A DNA stretch of 64,000 bases from Kutzneria viridogrisea (lineage in GTDB: Bacteria; Actinomycetota; Actinomycetes; Mycobacteriales; Pseudonocardiaceae), in contig JACJID010000002.1 in the NCBI GenBank assembly GCA_014138725.1, forward strand, positions 448,001-512,000, read 5' to 3'. Made by a program: the position numbers and the translations under genes. Position 1 is the first letter of the stretch, and every line of letters begins with the position of its first letter. Of the stretch, positions 45,206 to 54,121 are shown piece by piece. The notes beneath the pieces were generated by a model. That model was given only the letters and a program-made list of their open reading frames with translations, did not search any database and had not been told where the DNA came from.

Positions 45206-46189
45206 TCAGCCCTGCAGCGGGTGCTGCCGGAAGAACGCCCACATCAGCTCGTTGGCCTCGAACGCGGGCTGCGGGCCGCGCGGCCCGGTCCAGCCCGGGG
45301 TGCCCGGCCAGGCGTGCCTGCCGCCCGCGATCGTGTAGAGCTCCACGTCGCCGCCATTAGAGCAGTCCCCGAAGGTGGTCCGGGTCACCAGGGGCACGAC
45401 CTGGTCCACCCTGGGCAACTGCCCGCAGCGGTCGACCCTGGCCCACTGCCCGATCACCTCGGGCACCGACAGCTTCCAGCGGGCGCCGCGTCCCCCGTTG
45501 TACGGGTTGACCTCGTCGGCCGTGCCGTGGAAGGAGATCACCGGCTCGGCCCGCAGCGGCTGGCAGCCGTCCGGGAAGCGCAGACCGGCCACCGGGGCGA
45601 TCGCCGCGATCCGGTCGGAGAGCACGCAGCCCAGCTGGGAGGTCATCCGCCCGCCGCCGGAGAAGCCGGTGACGTACACCCGGCGGCGGTCCAGGCACAG
45701 CACGTGGTTCATCGCGGTGATCGCGTCCTCGAGGAAGGCCACGTCGTCCGGCGCGTCCTCGGGGACCGGCCGCCCGTCCAGCAGGGACACCCCGGGGATG
45801 TTCCACACGTAGCCGCCCCGGTACTTACCCCGGTTGGCGAGCAGCCCACCCTGCGGGGCGAGCACCGCGAACCCGTTGCGGTCGGCGGTCTGCATGATGC
45901 CCGTGCGGTCCAACTGCTGTTGCGGGGTGCTGCCGCTGCCGTGCAGGTCCAGCACCAGCGGGATGCGGGTGGCGGGCTTGAAGTTACGGGGCAGGTAGAG
46001 CAGGGAGTTGCGCAGCAGCCCGCCCGAGGCGATCTGCTGCTCGGACAGGCCCGGGTGCAGGTTCGTGCGGGCGCACGGGGCACCGGAGCGGTCGCTCACC
46101 AGCGGTGAGGCGGCCGAGGAGGAGGACGTCTGGGCCAGCGCGACGGCGAGCACCACCGCGGCGGCCGTCAGCGCCTTGAGCCGGAACAC
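45206..46189 (-). CDS. Secreted esterase of the PHB-depolymerase/CE1 type
   Basis: The 327-residue product has a signal peptide (LKALTAAAVVLAVALAQTSS). An alpha/beta-hydrolase domain follows, with LVLDLHGSGSTPQQQ (oxyanion), the nucleophile in YVTGFSGGGRMTS, the Asp region FHGTADEVNPYNGG and the His in GGRHAWPG. It should hydrolyse an extracellular ester; polyhydroxybutyrate, feruloyl or acetyl esters are possible. Paired Cys near the end suggest disulfides. The GTG at 46189 starts just before the signal peptide. Confidence 0.83.
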   Translation of the reverse strand: MFRLKALTAAAVVLAVALAQTSSSSAASPLVSDRSGAPCARTNLHPGLSEQQIASGGLLRNSLLYLPRNFKPATRIPLVLDLHGSGSTPQQQLDRTGIMQTADRNGFAVLAPQGGLLANRGKYRGGYVWNIPGVSLLDGRPVPEDAPDDVAFLEDAITAMNHVLCLDRRRVYVTGFSGGGRMTSQLGCVLSDRIAAIAPVAGLRFPDGCQPLRAEPVISFHGTADEVNPYNGGRGARWKLSVPEVIGQWARVDRCGQLPRVDQVVPLVTRTTFGDCSNGGDVELYTIAGGRHAWPGTPGWTGPRGPQPAFEANELMWAFFRQHPLQG

Positions 46190-46259
46190 CCGTTCAGGGT
46201 GCCGAACCCACCGGCATCGGCACGCCCCACCCCCGCACAATCACCCACACGGGGGTAGT

Positions 46260-46378
46260 ACCGGAAGCGCCGACACACCGTACGGGAAGCGCCGACACGC
46301 GGGGTTGACAGCGCGTGTCGGCGCTTCCGATACCGCGTGTTCGTCCTTCCGGTACGGCGTGTTTGCACTTCGGGTACA
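46260..46378. repeat. 22-bp-period inverted repeat array (A'A'-centre-AAA)
   Basis: CGACAC occurs at 46271 and 46293. The inverted partners begin at 46315 (GTGTCGG), 46337 and 46359, all exactly 22 bases apart, and the last two have drifted. The centre GCGGGGTTGACAGCGCG is the reverse complement of the centre in the 1.1 kb array. It ends next to the stop codon of the GH18 gene. Confidence 0.85.
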
Positions 46379-46380
46379 GG

Positions 46381-47274
46381 TCAGCGCAGGGCGCTGGAGA
46401 TGTTCGCGGCCCACTGCCAGGGCGCGGCGGTGCCGCCGGGCCGTGAATTGAAGTACTCCCAGCCCGCGATGCCGCCGAAGCCCGGGTACTTCGCCTTCAG
46501 GCTGCCGATGGTCTTCTTCAGCGTGGTCATGTCCACGTACCCGGAACAACTGCCCGGGTCGGTCACCGTGCCGCCGACGACCTTGTTCGCGGGCACCACA
46601 CCGCGCTTCACCACGGCGTCATATCCAGAAGTGCTGCTCAACGATCCCCAACCGCAGTAGAACTGCGCGTTGAACCAGGAAATCTTCGAGCCCCTGTCCT
46701 GGTAGAGCCTGTCGTAGCTGAAACCGGAGAGGTTGCCGCCGCCGGACAACGCGGAGGCCACCGGCGACAACGCGATGAGGAATCCGGAACCGAAGTCGGT
46801 GCGCAACTGGTCGACCAGGCGTTCCATGCCCGCGAGTGACATGTTCTCCTCGACGTCCAGGTCGACACCGTTGAGGTGGTACCTGTTGATCAGGTTCTTC
46901 AGCAGCGGGTAGTAGGTGCCGAAGTCCTTGTCCAGGCGCTGGAAGCTGCCCTGCGCGGCCCCGCCGACCATGGCAAGCACGTGCACACCCTTGGCCTGCA
47001 CGGCGGCCAGGTCTTTCCACATCTGCGTGAACTTGGCCGATTCCGGCGGGTCGTCGTTGAGGTGCACGACGCTGTTGGCGTTCAGGTGGACAGCGGCCAC
47101 CTCGATGTCGGTGACCCCGGTTTTGTTATCGGTCAACGCCTTGGGAGAAACGTAATGACCACCGTTGTACTGCGTCTGGTAGTAGACGACAACGCGTGAC
47201 GAACTCGCGGCCTGCGCGGGTACCGCGAAAGCCACCGGCAACAACAAAGCGAGCACCACCGCGATTCGCCTCAT
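46381..47274 (-). CDS. Secreted glycoside hydrolase family 18 enzyme
   Basis: The 297-residue product has a signal peptide (MRRIAVVLALLLPVAFAVPA, cut near AQA). A GH18 barrel follows with the catalytic motif LNGVDLDVEE, the acid Glu being the last of DxDxE. VHVLAMVGGAAQGSF, FNAQFYCGW and GIAGWEYFNS near the end line the active site. It resembles endo-beta-N-acetylglucosaminidase-like or chitinase-like proteins. A promoter lies so close that the message is probably leaderless. Confidence 0.85.
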   Translation of the reverse strand: MRRIAVVLALLLPVAFAVPAQAASSSRVVVYYQTQYNGGHYVSPKALTDNKTGVTDIEVAAVHLNANSVVHLNDDPPESAKFTQMWKDLAAVQAKGVHVLAMVGGAAQGSFQRLDKDFGTYYPLLKNLINRYHLNGVDLDVEENMSLAGMERLVDQLRTDFGSGFLIALSPVASALSGGGNLSGFSYDRLYQDRGSKISWFNAQFYCGWGSLSSTSGYDAVVKRGVVPANKVVGGTVTDPGSCSGYVDMTTLKKTIGSLKAKYPGFGGIAGWEYFNSRPGGTAAPWQWAANISSALR

Positions 47275-47280
47275 TGCCGG

Positions 47281-47310
47281 AGCGTAGGAATGCGCCGCAC
47301 ACCGGGTCAA
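47281..47310 (-). promoter_or_regulatory. Promoter of the GH18 gene, probably leaderless
   Basis: On the minus strand TTGACC (47310-47305) and TACGCT (47286-47281) are separated by 18 bases. Only six bases (CCGGCA) separate the -10 element from the ATG at 47274, so transcription should begin at or next to the start codon. No ribosome site is present. The -35 element overlaps the end of the upstream carboxypeptidase gene. Confidence 0.55.
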
Positions 47311-48554
47311 GGATTCTGGCTTGTTTTGTCCGGCCTGGAGCGGTTGCGCAGGACCGCGAACACCACGTAGCCCAGCACCAGTACGCCCACCAGGAGCAGC
47401 ACCACCAGCAGCGGGTTGTCCGGCCCCGGGTCGACCGGGGACGCGGCGGTGACCTGCTTGGCCACCAGCGGTGCGGCCGCGGTCGTCGGGGTGGCGCTGA
47501 CCCGCGAGTCCGGGTCCTGGTCCACGAGCTGGCCCACCGGCTGCGCCGCGGACTGGGCCAGCGCGAGGCCGTAGTCCATCAGCGACTTGGACTGGGTGTA
47601 CATGGCGGTGACCGGGCTCATCGTGCCGCGCATGCCGACCAGCACGATCCGGCTGCTCCCGCGCTGGGCCGCGTTGATGTAGGTGTGCAGCGCGTCGTCG
47701 GTGTAGCCGGTCTTGCCGCCGAGGTCGCCCTCGTAGTTGTAGAGCAGCGGGTTGTCGTTGGCGACCACGAACGCGGGCTTGTCGCCCCAGCCGGGGAACT
47801 GGATCTGCTCGGTGCGCACCGCGTCGGCGAATCGCTTGTCCTGCATGGCGATCCGGTACAGCAGGGCCAGGTCGTAGGCCGAGGAGCTCATGCCGGGGCC
47901 GTCCAGCCCGGACGGGCTCGCGGTGCGCGTGTCCAGCGCGCCGGAACTGTGGGCCAGCGCGTTCATCTTGGCCACGGCCTGGTCCATGCCGCCCAACTGC
48001 ACGGCGAAGCTGTGCGCGGCGTCGTTGCCGGAGTGCATCAGCAGGGCGTGCAGGACCTGGTCGTTGGTGTACTTGCCGTCCGGGCCGATGCCGACCCTGG
48101 TGCCGTCCTGGTTGGCGTCGTCCCAGGTGCCGGTGACCTGCGTGTCCATCTTCAGCTCGCGCAGGACCACGGTGGCCAGCAGGATCTTGATCAGCGAGGC
48201 GGGCCGCTGCCTGGCGTGCGGGTCGCGGGCGGCGAGCACCCGGCCGGAGTCCAGGTCGGCCAGGACCCAGGACTCGAACTGGTTCGCCGGGGGCTGCGGG
48301 GCGCCGACGGGCAGCACCAGGCCGCACTCACCCAGGCGCGGGCCGCCCACCGGGTCGGCGGGCACCGGCAGCGGCGCGGGCGGCTGCTGGCCGGGGGCCG
48401 GTTTCTCGGAGGCGTCCACGGCGGCGGGCGGTGCGGTCCGGTTCTGGCACGCCTGTGCCGGGGCCTGCGTCTGCGTGGCGGGCGGCGCGGCGGCGGCCAC
48501 CGCGGGGATGGCCAGCGACAGGGCACAGAGCAGGGCGACGAGAAGTCGGGGCAC
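47307..48554 (-). CDS. D-alanyl-D-alanine carboxypeptidase (S11 family)
   Basis: The 415-residue product has a signal peptide (LLVALLCALSLAIPAVAAAA), a Pro/Ala-rich stretch and a penicillin-binding domain with SLIK (SxxK, in RPASLIKILLA), SGN (LLMHSGNDAAHSF) and KTG (GDLGGKTGYTD). A C-terminal membrane helix (LLVVLLLVGVLVLGYVVFAV) anchors it. It trims peptidoglycan stem peptides outside the cell. It follows the DUF917 gene with a 36-base gap. Confidence 0.9.
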   Translation of the reverse strand: MPRLLVALLCALSLAIPAVAAAAPPATQTQAPAQACQNRTAPPAAVDASEKPAPGQQPPAPLPVPADPVGGPRLGECGLVLPVGAPQPPANQFESWVLADLDSGRVLAARDPHARQRPASLIKILLATVVLRELKMDTQVTGTWDDANQDGTRVGIGPDGKYTNDQVLHALLMHSGNDAAHSFAVQLGGMDQAVAKMNALAHSSGALDTRTASPSGLDGPGMSSSAYDLALLYRIAMQDKRFADAVRTEQIQFPGWGDKPAFVVANDNPLLYNYEGDLGGKTGYTDDALHTYINAAQRGSSRIVLVGMRGTMSPVTAMYTQSKSLMDYGLALAQSAAQPVGQLVDQDPDSRVSATPTTAAAPLVAKQVTAASPVDPGPDNPLLVVLLLVGVLVLGYVVFAVLRNRSRPDKTSQNP

Positions 48555-48590
48555 GTCCGGCAGGGTAGCGGCAGCGAGGTGGCCGCGATG

Positions 48591-49649
48591 TCAACTCGGC
48601 AGAGGTCGGTAGCCGCAGTCGTAGCCGAAGGCGGGCGGCCCCACCAGCGCCAACCCCTCCGGGGAGGTCCAGCGCGGGTCGCAGGGCAGGCCCAGCACGG
48701 TCACCCGGAAGCCGTACCGCAGGGCCTCGGTGGTGACCGGTTCGCCGGTTTCGGTGTCGACCACGCAGATCAGGTCGGGGGTGGTGGCCACGACCCGGTC
48801 CGCCAGCCGCGCCACCAGGTGCTCGTTCTGGAAGGACAGCACCAGCGTGCCGTCCGGCCCGTGCACCACCGCCTCGCCGCGCGCGAACCCGCCGGTGGTG
48901 GCCCGGGACACGTCGACCACCTTGCCCGCGGCCAGCACCGCGCCGCCGAGCAGGTCGGTGACCGCGCGCACCGGGTCGGCGTGCCCGGCGCGGGCCAGCC
49001 GGATCGCCGCACCGGCCCGCTGGGCCAGGGTCAGCGTGCCGAGCACCAGGGTGTCGCGCGCCTGGGCGGCGGTCAGCACGGTGTCGGCGGTGTAGACCGA
49101 GCAGCCCGCCTCACCGCAGATGGCCCGCGCGATGCGCTCCGCCCAGTGGTTGGACACCGCGTCGATGACCGCGGTGTTGCCCTTGTCGTCGGCCACGGTC
49201 ATCGGCGTGGTGCTGATCCCGGACAGCGTGGGCAGCACCATCTGGGCCTCGGGGAAGGCGCGGCCCATGGCGTCGGCGTCCAGCAGCGGCAGCCCGGTCT
49301 CGGCCGCGGCGGCCACCGGCACCATGGAGTTGCCGCCGCCGATCTCGATCGCGACCAGGTGGGTGGCCGCCCGGCCGAGCACCCGCTCCAGTGCCCGCAG
49401 CGCGGCGTGCACCTCCTTGCCGCTGGGCAGTTTCTCCACGCCGACGGTCGGCGCGCCGAGCATGGACACCGGCACGACGAGCGCGTCGGGCGGCAGTTCC
49501 TCCACGGTCACCACGCGCACCGGCCCGTGCCGGGTGATGGCGGCCCTGGCCAACAGCGTGCCGATGTACGGGTCCCCGCCGCCGCCCGAGCCCAGCAGGG
49601 CGGCGCCGCGGGCCAGGTCGTCCAGGTCGGGCAGGTCCAGTTCACGCAC
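48591..49649 (-). CDS. DUF917 protein paired with HyuA
   Basis: The 352-residue product shows the DUF917 pattern: ALLGSGGGGDPYIG near the start, VAIEIGGGNSMVPVAAAAET, LPLLDADAMGRAFPE, a middle Ser/Ala-rich domain and PEGLALVGPPAFGYD at the end. DUF917 genes commonly sit beside hydantoinase/oxoprolinase genes; their activity is not established. The GTG at 49649 overlaps the end of the hyuA-like gene by eight bases. A paralogue lies at 54118-55209. Confidence 0.85.
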   Translation of the reverse strand: MRELDLPDLDDLARGAALLGSGGGGDPYIGTLLARAAITRHGPVRVVTVEELPPDALVVPVSMLGAPTVGVEKLPSGKEVHAALRALERVLGRAATHLVAIEIGGGNSMVPVAAAAETGLPLLDADAMGRAFPEAQMVLPTLSGISTTPMTVADDKGNTAVIDAVSNHWAERIARAICGEAGCSVYTADTVLTAAQARDTLVLGTLTLAQRAGAAIRLARAGHADPVRAVTDLLGGAVLAAGKVVDVSRATTGGFARGEAVVHGPDGTLVLSFQNEHLVARLADRVVATTPDLICVVDTETGEPVTTEALRYGFRVTVLGLPCDPRWTSPEGLALVGPPAFGYDCGYRPLPS

Positions 49650-51171
49650 GGCGCAACTCCCCCACGGCCTTGACCTTGATCCGGGTCGCCCCGCCGGGCA
49701 GGTAGGCCAGCGGGACCTCCTCCACCTCGACCACCCGCACCGTGCCCGGTTTGGCGCCCGCCGCCTCGGCGCGGGCCACGGCCTCGGACCTGGCCTCGTC
49801 CAGCACGGCCGTGCGGCGCCCGTCCGGCACCTGGAAGACCCGGTCCACCTCCCCGCCCACCTCGGCGATCGCCGCGCCCAGGGCGTTGGCCACCGCGTGG
49901 TGGGCGGGCCGGCGCAGGTCGGGCAGCCCGGGCAGTGCGTCGGGCACCAGCACGCTGCCGCCGCCGACGACAACCACCGGCAGCGGGTCCGCGGAGATGC
50001 GCATGCGGTCAACGGACTCGGCCAGCCGCAAGGAGATCCGCTCCAGCGTAGCGTCCACAAAGGACTGTTCGAGGTGGGCGACCAGTGAGCGATCACCGAT
50101 GTCCGCGCGGCCCGCGGCCACGGCGAGGTCGGTGGCGGTGAGCGTGTCCCCGCCGAACACCAGCGCGCGCTCGGTCAACTGGTAGCCCACGCTGTCCGGG
50201 CCGACCTCCGTGCCACGCACCAGGCTGCCGCCACCGATGCCGATCGGTAGCACGTCGGGCATCCGGAAGTTGGTGCGCACCCCGCCAATGTCGGCCGCGG
50301 TAGAAGCCTCTCGCGGGAAACCGGCCGCCAGCACACCGATGTCGGCCGTGGTGCCGCCCACGTCGATCACCGCGCAGTCGGCCAGCCCGGACAGGTAGGC
50401 CGCGCCGCGCATGGAGTTGGTCGGGCCGGAGGCGAAGGTCAGCACCGGGAAGGACCGAGCATGGCTCACGTCCATCAGCGTGCCGTCGTTCTGGCTGAGC
50501 AGCAGCGGGGCCTGGATGCCGCACCCGGCGATCGCCGCGCCGAACGCGGTCACGATGTGCTCGGCCAGGTCCACCAGCGCCGCGTTGAGGATCGTGGCGT
50601 TCTCCCGCTCCAGCAGGCCGATCCGGCCGATCGAGTGCGAACAGCTCACGCGCAGCCCCGGCACCTCCTCGGTGAGGATGCGCGCGGCCTGGAGTTCCTG
50701 CTCGGCGGTCACCGGGGAGAACACCGAGGACAGGGCCACCGAGGTGATGCCGGCGGCGGCGATCTCCGCGGCGATGCGCTTGAGCTCCTCGGGGCGCAGC
50801 GCGGACAACTCCGTGCCGTCGTACTCGTTGCCGCCGTGCGCCAGGTACCACCGGCCGCCGACCGCCTCGCGCAGCCGGTCCGGCCAGTCGGTGAAGGGCG
50901 GCAGTGCCGCCGTGGCGGGCAGCCCGAGCCGGACCGCGGCGGTGGGCGTGAGCCTGCGCGCCTCCACCACGGCGTTGGTGAAGTGCGTGGTGCCGATCAT
51001 CACCGCGCTGATCCCGCCCCGCGCCTGCCCGGCGACCGCGGCGATGGCGGCGGCCACCCCGGTGGTGACGTCGGCGGTGGTCGGGGTCTTCACCGAGGCG
51101 AGCACGGTGTCCACATCGGACACCAGCACCGCGTCGGTGTTGGTGCCGCCGACGTCGATGCCGATCCTCAT
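49642..51171 (-). CDS. Hydantoinase/oxoprolinase family protein (HyuA-like), intact motifs
   Basis: The 509-residue product has the ASKHA-type phosphate loops RIGIDVGGTNTDAVLV and CAVIDVGGTTADIGVL, and the Gly-rich IGIGGGSLVRG. These proteins use ATP to open lactam or hydantoin-like rings; the exact substrate is unknown. The gene is coupled to the permease upstream (ATGA overlap) and to the DUF917 gene downstream (eight-base overlap). The three probably form one uptake and breakdown unit. Confidence 0.87.
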   Translation of the reverse strand: MRIGIDVGGTNTDAVLVSDVDTVLASVKTPTTADVTTGVAAAIAAVAGQARGGISAVMIGTTHFTNAVVEARRLTPTAAVRLGLPATAALPPFTDWPDRLREAVGGRWYLAHGGNEYDGTELSALRPEELKRIAAEIAAAGITSVALSSVFSPVTAEQELQAARILTEEVPGLRVSCSHSIGRIGLLERENATILNAALVDLAEHIVTAFGAAIAGCGIQAPLLLSQNDGTLMDVSHARSFPVLTFASGPTNSMRGAAYLSGLADCAVIDVGGTTADIGVLAAGFPREASTAADIGGVRTNFRMPDVLPIGIGGGSLVRGTEVGPDSVGYQLTERALVFGGDTLTATDLAVAAGRADIGDRSLVAHLEQSFVDATLERISLRLAESVDRMRISADPLPVVVVGGGSVLVPDALPGLPDLRRPAHHAVANALGAAIAEVGGEVDRVFQVPDGRRTAVLDEARSEAVARAEAAGAKPGTVRVVEVEEVPLAYLPGGATRIKVKAVGELRRA

Positions 51172-52475
51172 CGGGTCACCGCTGTCCGCTCACCTGTGCC
51201 GCCGGCCAGCTTGAGCGCACCGGCCAGCCAGTAACCGAGCAGCCCCACCAGCAGCGAGTTCAGCGAGGGTATGCCGAACTCCGCCTGCGAGCTCCACCAG
51301 CCGACAGCGGCGGCCACCGCCCACACCAGCACGGCCGCGGGCACCCAGCCCGGCTCGGTCTCGGGCATGCGCCCCGCCTCCCTGCCCGCGTCCAGGTGCG
51401 GCCGCCAGCGGCGCACCAGGTAGTACTCGGCGACGGTGATTCCCGCGATCGGCGGCAGGCAAACCCCCAGCAGGGTGAGGAAGTCCACGAAGTGGCTGAG
51501 GATGCCCAGCGCGGACAGCACGGTGCCCAGCGCGCCGATCACGATGGTGGTGGGCACCCGGCCCACCTTCAGCCCGAACAGGGTGGACAGCGCGTTGACG
51601 AAGCCCAGCGAGGCGCTGTAGAGGTTCCAGTCGTTGATCTTCACGGTGGCCGAGACCACGATCAGCACGCCCAGCACCCCCGTGGTGGCGGCGAAGATGT
51701 CCACCACGCTGGTCTGCTTGATCGCGTAGGCGAGCAGCACGCCGATCAGCCCCATCAGGAACTCGCCCACGGTGATGGACAGCACCGACTGCTTGACCAC
51801 GTCGGCGGGCTTGCGGTTGAACCGGGTCATGTCCGGGGCGACCACGGCGCCGACGATGTAGGACCCGGCCACGATCGTGGCGCCGCTGGCCACGGTCAGC
51901 GGCTCGCCGAAGGGCTGGCTGGCCGCGAGCGCGCCGAGGTCGTGGCCGGACAGCACGCTGACCACCGAGTAGCCCGCGAGCAGCAGGAAGGCGGGCACGG
52001 TCAGGTAGGCGACCCAGCCCATCCAGCGGAAGCCGTACATCACCAGCACGGTGATCCCGATGCCGGTGACCAGCGACCAGCCCCAGACCGGCATCGTGCC
52101 CAGCAGCCGCTCCAGGCCCTCGGCGAAGATCTGGTTCTGCACGCCGAACCAGCCGATCGAGCTGATCGCGATGACCACGGCGATCAGCGCCGAGCCGTAG
52201 CGGCCGAAGCCGGTCCAGCGGGCCAGCACCGAGGTGGACAGGCCCTCGCGGCAGCCCGCGATGCCGACCAGGATCGCCACGATCTCCAGTACCGCCGAGC
52301 CCAGCGCGAAGGCGAGGATCGCGTCGGGGAACGCGAGCCCCGCTCCCAACGCGGCGCCGGTGAGGAACTGGGTCAGGTCGGAGAGCTGACCAACCCACTG
52401 CACCGCGACCAGCCACCAGCGGTAACGGGCCTGCCGGGGCACGCGTTGCAGCGCGTAGTCCTCGCCGCCGACCAT
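51168..52475 (-). CDS. NCS1-type permease (cytosine permease-like)
   Basis: The 435-residue product has about twelve membrane helices with the CodB-like order. It starts YRWWLVAVQWVGQLSDLTQF, then GSYIVGAVVAPDMTRFNRKP and TVKINDWNLYSASLGF, and ends in two helices. NCS1 transporters take up nucleobases, hydantoins, allantoin and related rings. The ATG at 52475 follows GAGGGTGG. It heads the HyuA-DUF917 operon, which suggests a ring compound as substrate. Confidence 0.85.
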   Translation of the reverse strand: MVGGEDYALQRVPRQARYRWWLVAVQWVGQLSDLTQFLTGAALGAGLAFPDAILAFALGSAVLEIVAILVGIAGCREGLSTSVLARWTGFGRYGSALIAVVIAISSIGWFGVQNQIFAEGLERLLGTMPVWGWSLVTGIGITVLVMYGFRWMGWVAYLTVPAFLLLAGYSVVSVLSGHDLGALAASQPFGEPLTVASGATIVAGSYIVGAVVAPDMTRFNRKPADVVKQSVLSITVGEFLMGLIGVLLAYAIKQTSVVDIFAATTGVLGVLIVVSATVKINDWNLYSASLGFVNALSTLFGLKVGRVPTTIVIGALGTVLSALGILSHFVDFLTLLGVCLPPIAGITVAEYYLVRRWRPHLDAGREAGRMPETEPGWVPAAVLVWAVAAAVGWWSSQAEFGIPSLNSLLVGLLGYWLAGALKLAGGTGERTAVTR

Positions 52476-52549
52476 GCACAACCACCCTCTCCACACACGA
52501 TTGGGTGATTAGCTCAGAAAACCCTTGCCCTGATCAAGTCGGCATCGGG

Positions 52550-52606
52550 GTGTCATGAAAGTGCCGTTGCTGGCACTGGACGCCAGCAACGGCACTTTCA
52601 TGGCAC
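52550..52606. terminator. Palindrome between the two HyuA/DUF917 units
   Basis: Two 25-base arms (left starts GTGTCATGAAAGTGCCGTTG) pair with one G-T mismatch around a seven-base loop. The outer part matches the 14.4 and 20.2 kb palindromes, while the inner stem (TTGCTGGC/GCCAGCAA) is unrelated to theirs. It sits three bases from the stop of the degenerate HyuA gene. Confidence 0.75.
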
Positions 52607-52609
52607 CAC

Positions 52610-54121
52610 TCACGTCCGCTGGTAGCTCGGGCGCCAAGCGCTGCGCGGTGGTCCCTCCGCGCGCACCCGGACCCGCACTGTGGGCGTGCCCACGTAGGCC
52701 ACCATCGACTCGTCGACCGAGGTGACCTCAGCCAGGTGCGGGTCGGCCCCGGCGTGCACGGCGGCGGCCCTGGCCTGCTCGCGGACCTTGACCCGGATCT
52801 CGTCCCCGTGCGGGGAGCTCAGGGTGAAGATGCGCGTGGCCTCACCGCTGACCGGGGCCACCGCCACCCCCACGGCGGCAGCGGAGTCGGCGCGCGGCGG
52901 GCAGCACACCAGGGTGGTGCCGGGCAGGGCGCCGGGCAGGGCGTCCACCAGTTTCTCCGCCCCGGGCCCGATCACCAGCAGCGGCAGGTCCTTCGGGCCG
53001 CTCTTGGCCCGGTCCACGGCCTCCGCCAGCCGCTCCACGTCGGGGCCGGGCGCGCCGCCCACGGGCGGGTCGGTCGGCACCATCGCCACCGTGCGCAGCC
53101 CGGTCGGCACGCCCGCGATGGTCGTCGGCCCCTCCGAAGGGGTGGCCGTTCCGCAGGTCACGGCGCACACCGCGGTGGGCGTGCCGTCCGCGGTGGTGAA
53201 GGCGACCAGCGCCTCGGACTCCCCCGCCAGCAGGGCGGCGCCCCGCGCCCCGGCGGCCCAGGTGGCGCCGTGCATCAGCAGCGAGCGGGTCAGCGCGTAG
53301 TCCACGGTCATCACCGAGCCGTCGTTGCGGGCCAGGAACGGCTCGGCCTCGGGCAGCCCGGCGTCCACGAGCGAGCGGCGCAGCCGGTGCGCGGCACCCC
53401 AGGCCCGCCGCAGCAGCGCCGCCTGCAACACGGTGGCGTTCTCCCGCTCCAGCAGGCCCATTCCGCCGACCTCGTGGGACAGCACGATCGGCACCGAGTC
53501 GCCCAGTTCGGCCCGCAGCAGCCCGGCGGCCGCCAGCTCGTGGCTGGGCATCACCGGGGCGAACACGCTGCTGACCGCCACCGCGCTGACCTTGCCCGCG
53601 ATCTCCCGCGCGAAGGCCACCAGCCCGGCGGCGTCCAGCGGCTCGAAGTCCGAGCCGTCCATCCTCGCCCCGCCGCCCACGCAGGTCTCGGCCACCGACA
53701 GCGCCGCGTGCAGGTCCGGCGGCCAGCCCGCCAGCGGGGGCAGCGCCGTGGTCGCCCGGCCGAGCCGGATCACCGCCACCGGCCCCAGCTGCCCCGGCCA
53801 ACGCCGCCAGTTCGGGTTCGAGCCGGGCAGCCCGGCCAGGCCGTCCACCTCGCTGACCGCGAGCAGCACCCGGTCGATGTGGTCCAGGGTGATCCCGCGC
53901 GGTCCAGCCTGCGCCATGATGTGGCGCAGCGCGACCGGCAGCACCTCGGTGGCTGCGGCGACCAGCGAGGCCTGCTCGGTAGAGGCCAGGACCGTGCCCT
54001 CGCCGTCCACCAGCGCGGCCGAGAACCGCTCGCTGTCCAGCGCGATGCCAAGGCGGCACCGCCGCAGCACGGGGGTGTCCTCGGGCAGCGCCCTGGTGGG
54101 GTAGGGGTCTTCGGTGATCAT
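52610..54121 (-). CDS. HyuA-like paralogue with lost nucleotide-binding motifs
   Basis: The 503-residue product aligns along its length with the HyuA protein at 49642: SAVAVSSVFAPVMPSHELAA, GGMGLLERENATVLQAALL, ARNDGSVMTVDYA. The first phosphate loop reads RLGIALDSERFSAALVDG instead of GIDVGGTNTDAVLV. The second, VCAVTCGTATPSEGPT, has lost DVGGTT. It is therefore probably an inactive partner or binding protein; this is an inference. The ATG overlaps the stop of the second DUF917 gene. Confidence 0.8.
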   Translation of the reverse strand: MITEDPYPTRALPEDTPVLRRCRLGIALDSERFSAALVDGEGTVLASTEQASLVAAATEVLPVALRHIMAQAGPRGITLDHIDRVLLAVSEVDGLAGLPGSNPNWRRWPGQLGPVAVIRLGRATTALPPLAGWPPDLHAALSVAETCVGGGARMDGSDFEPLDAAGLVAFAREIAGKVSAVAVSSVFAPVMPSHELAAAGLLRAELGDSVPIVLSHEVGGMGLLERENATVLQAALLRRAWGAAHRLRRSLVDAGLPEAEPFLARNDGSVMTVDYALTRSLLMHGATWAAGARGAALLAGESEALVAFTTADGTPTAVCAVTCGTATPSEGPTTIAGVPTGLRTVAMVPTDPPVGGAPGPDVERLAEAVDRAKSGPKDLPLLVIGPGAEKLVDALPGALPGTTLVCCPPRADSAAAVGVAVAPVSGEATRIFTLSSPHGDEIRVKVREQARAAAVHAGADPHLAEVTSVDESMVAYVGTPTVRVRVRAEGPPRSAWRPSYQRT

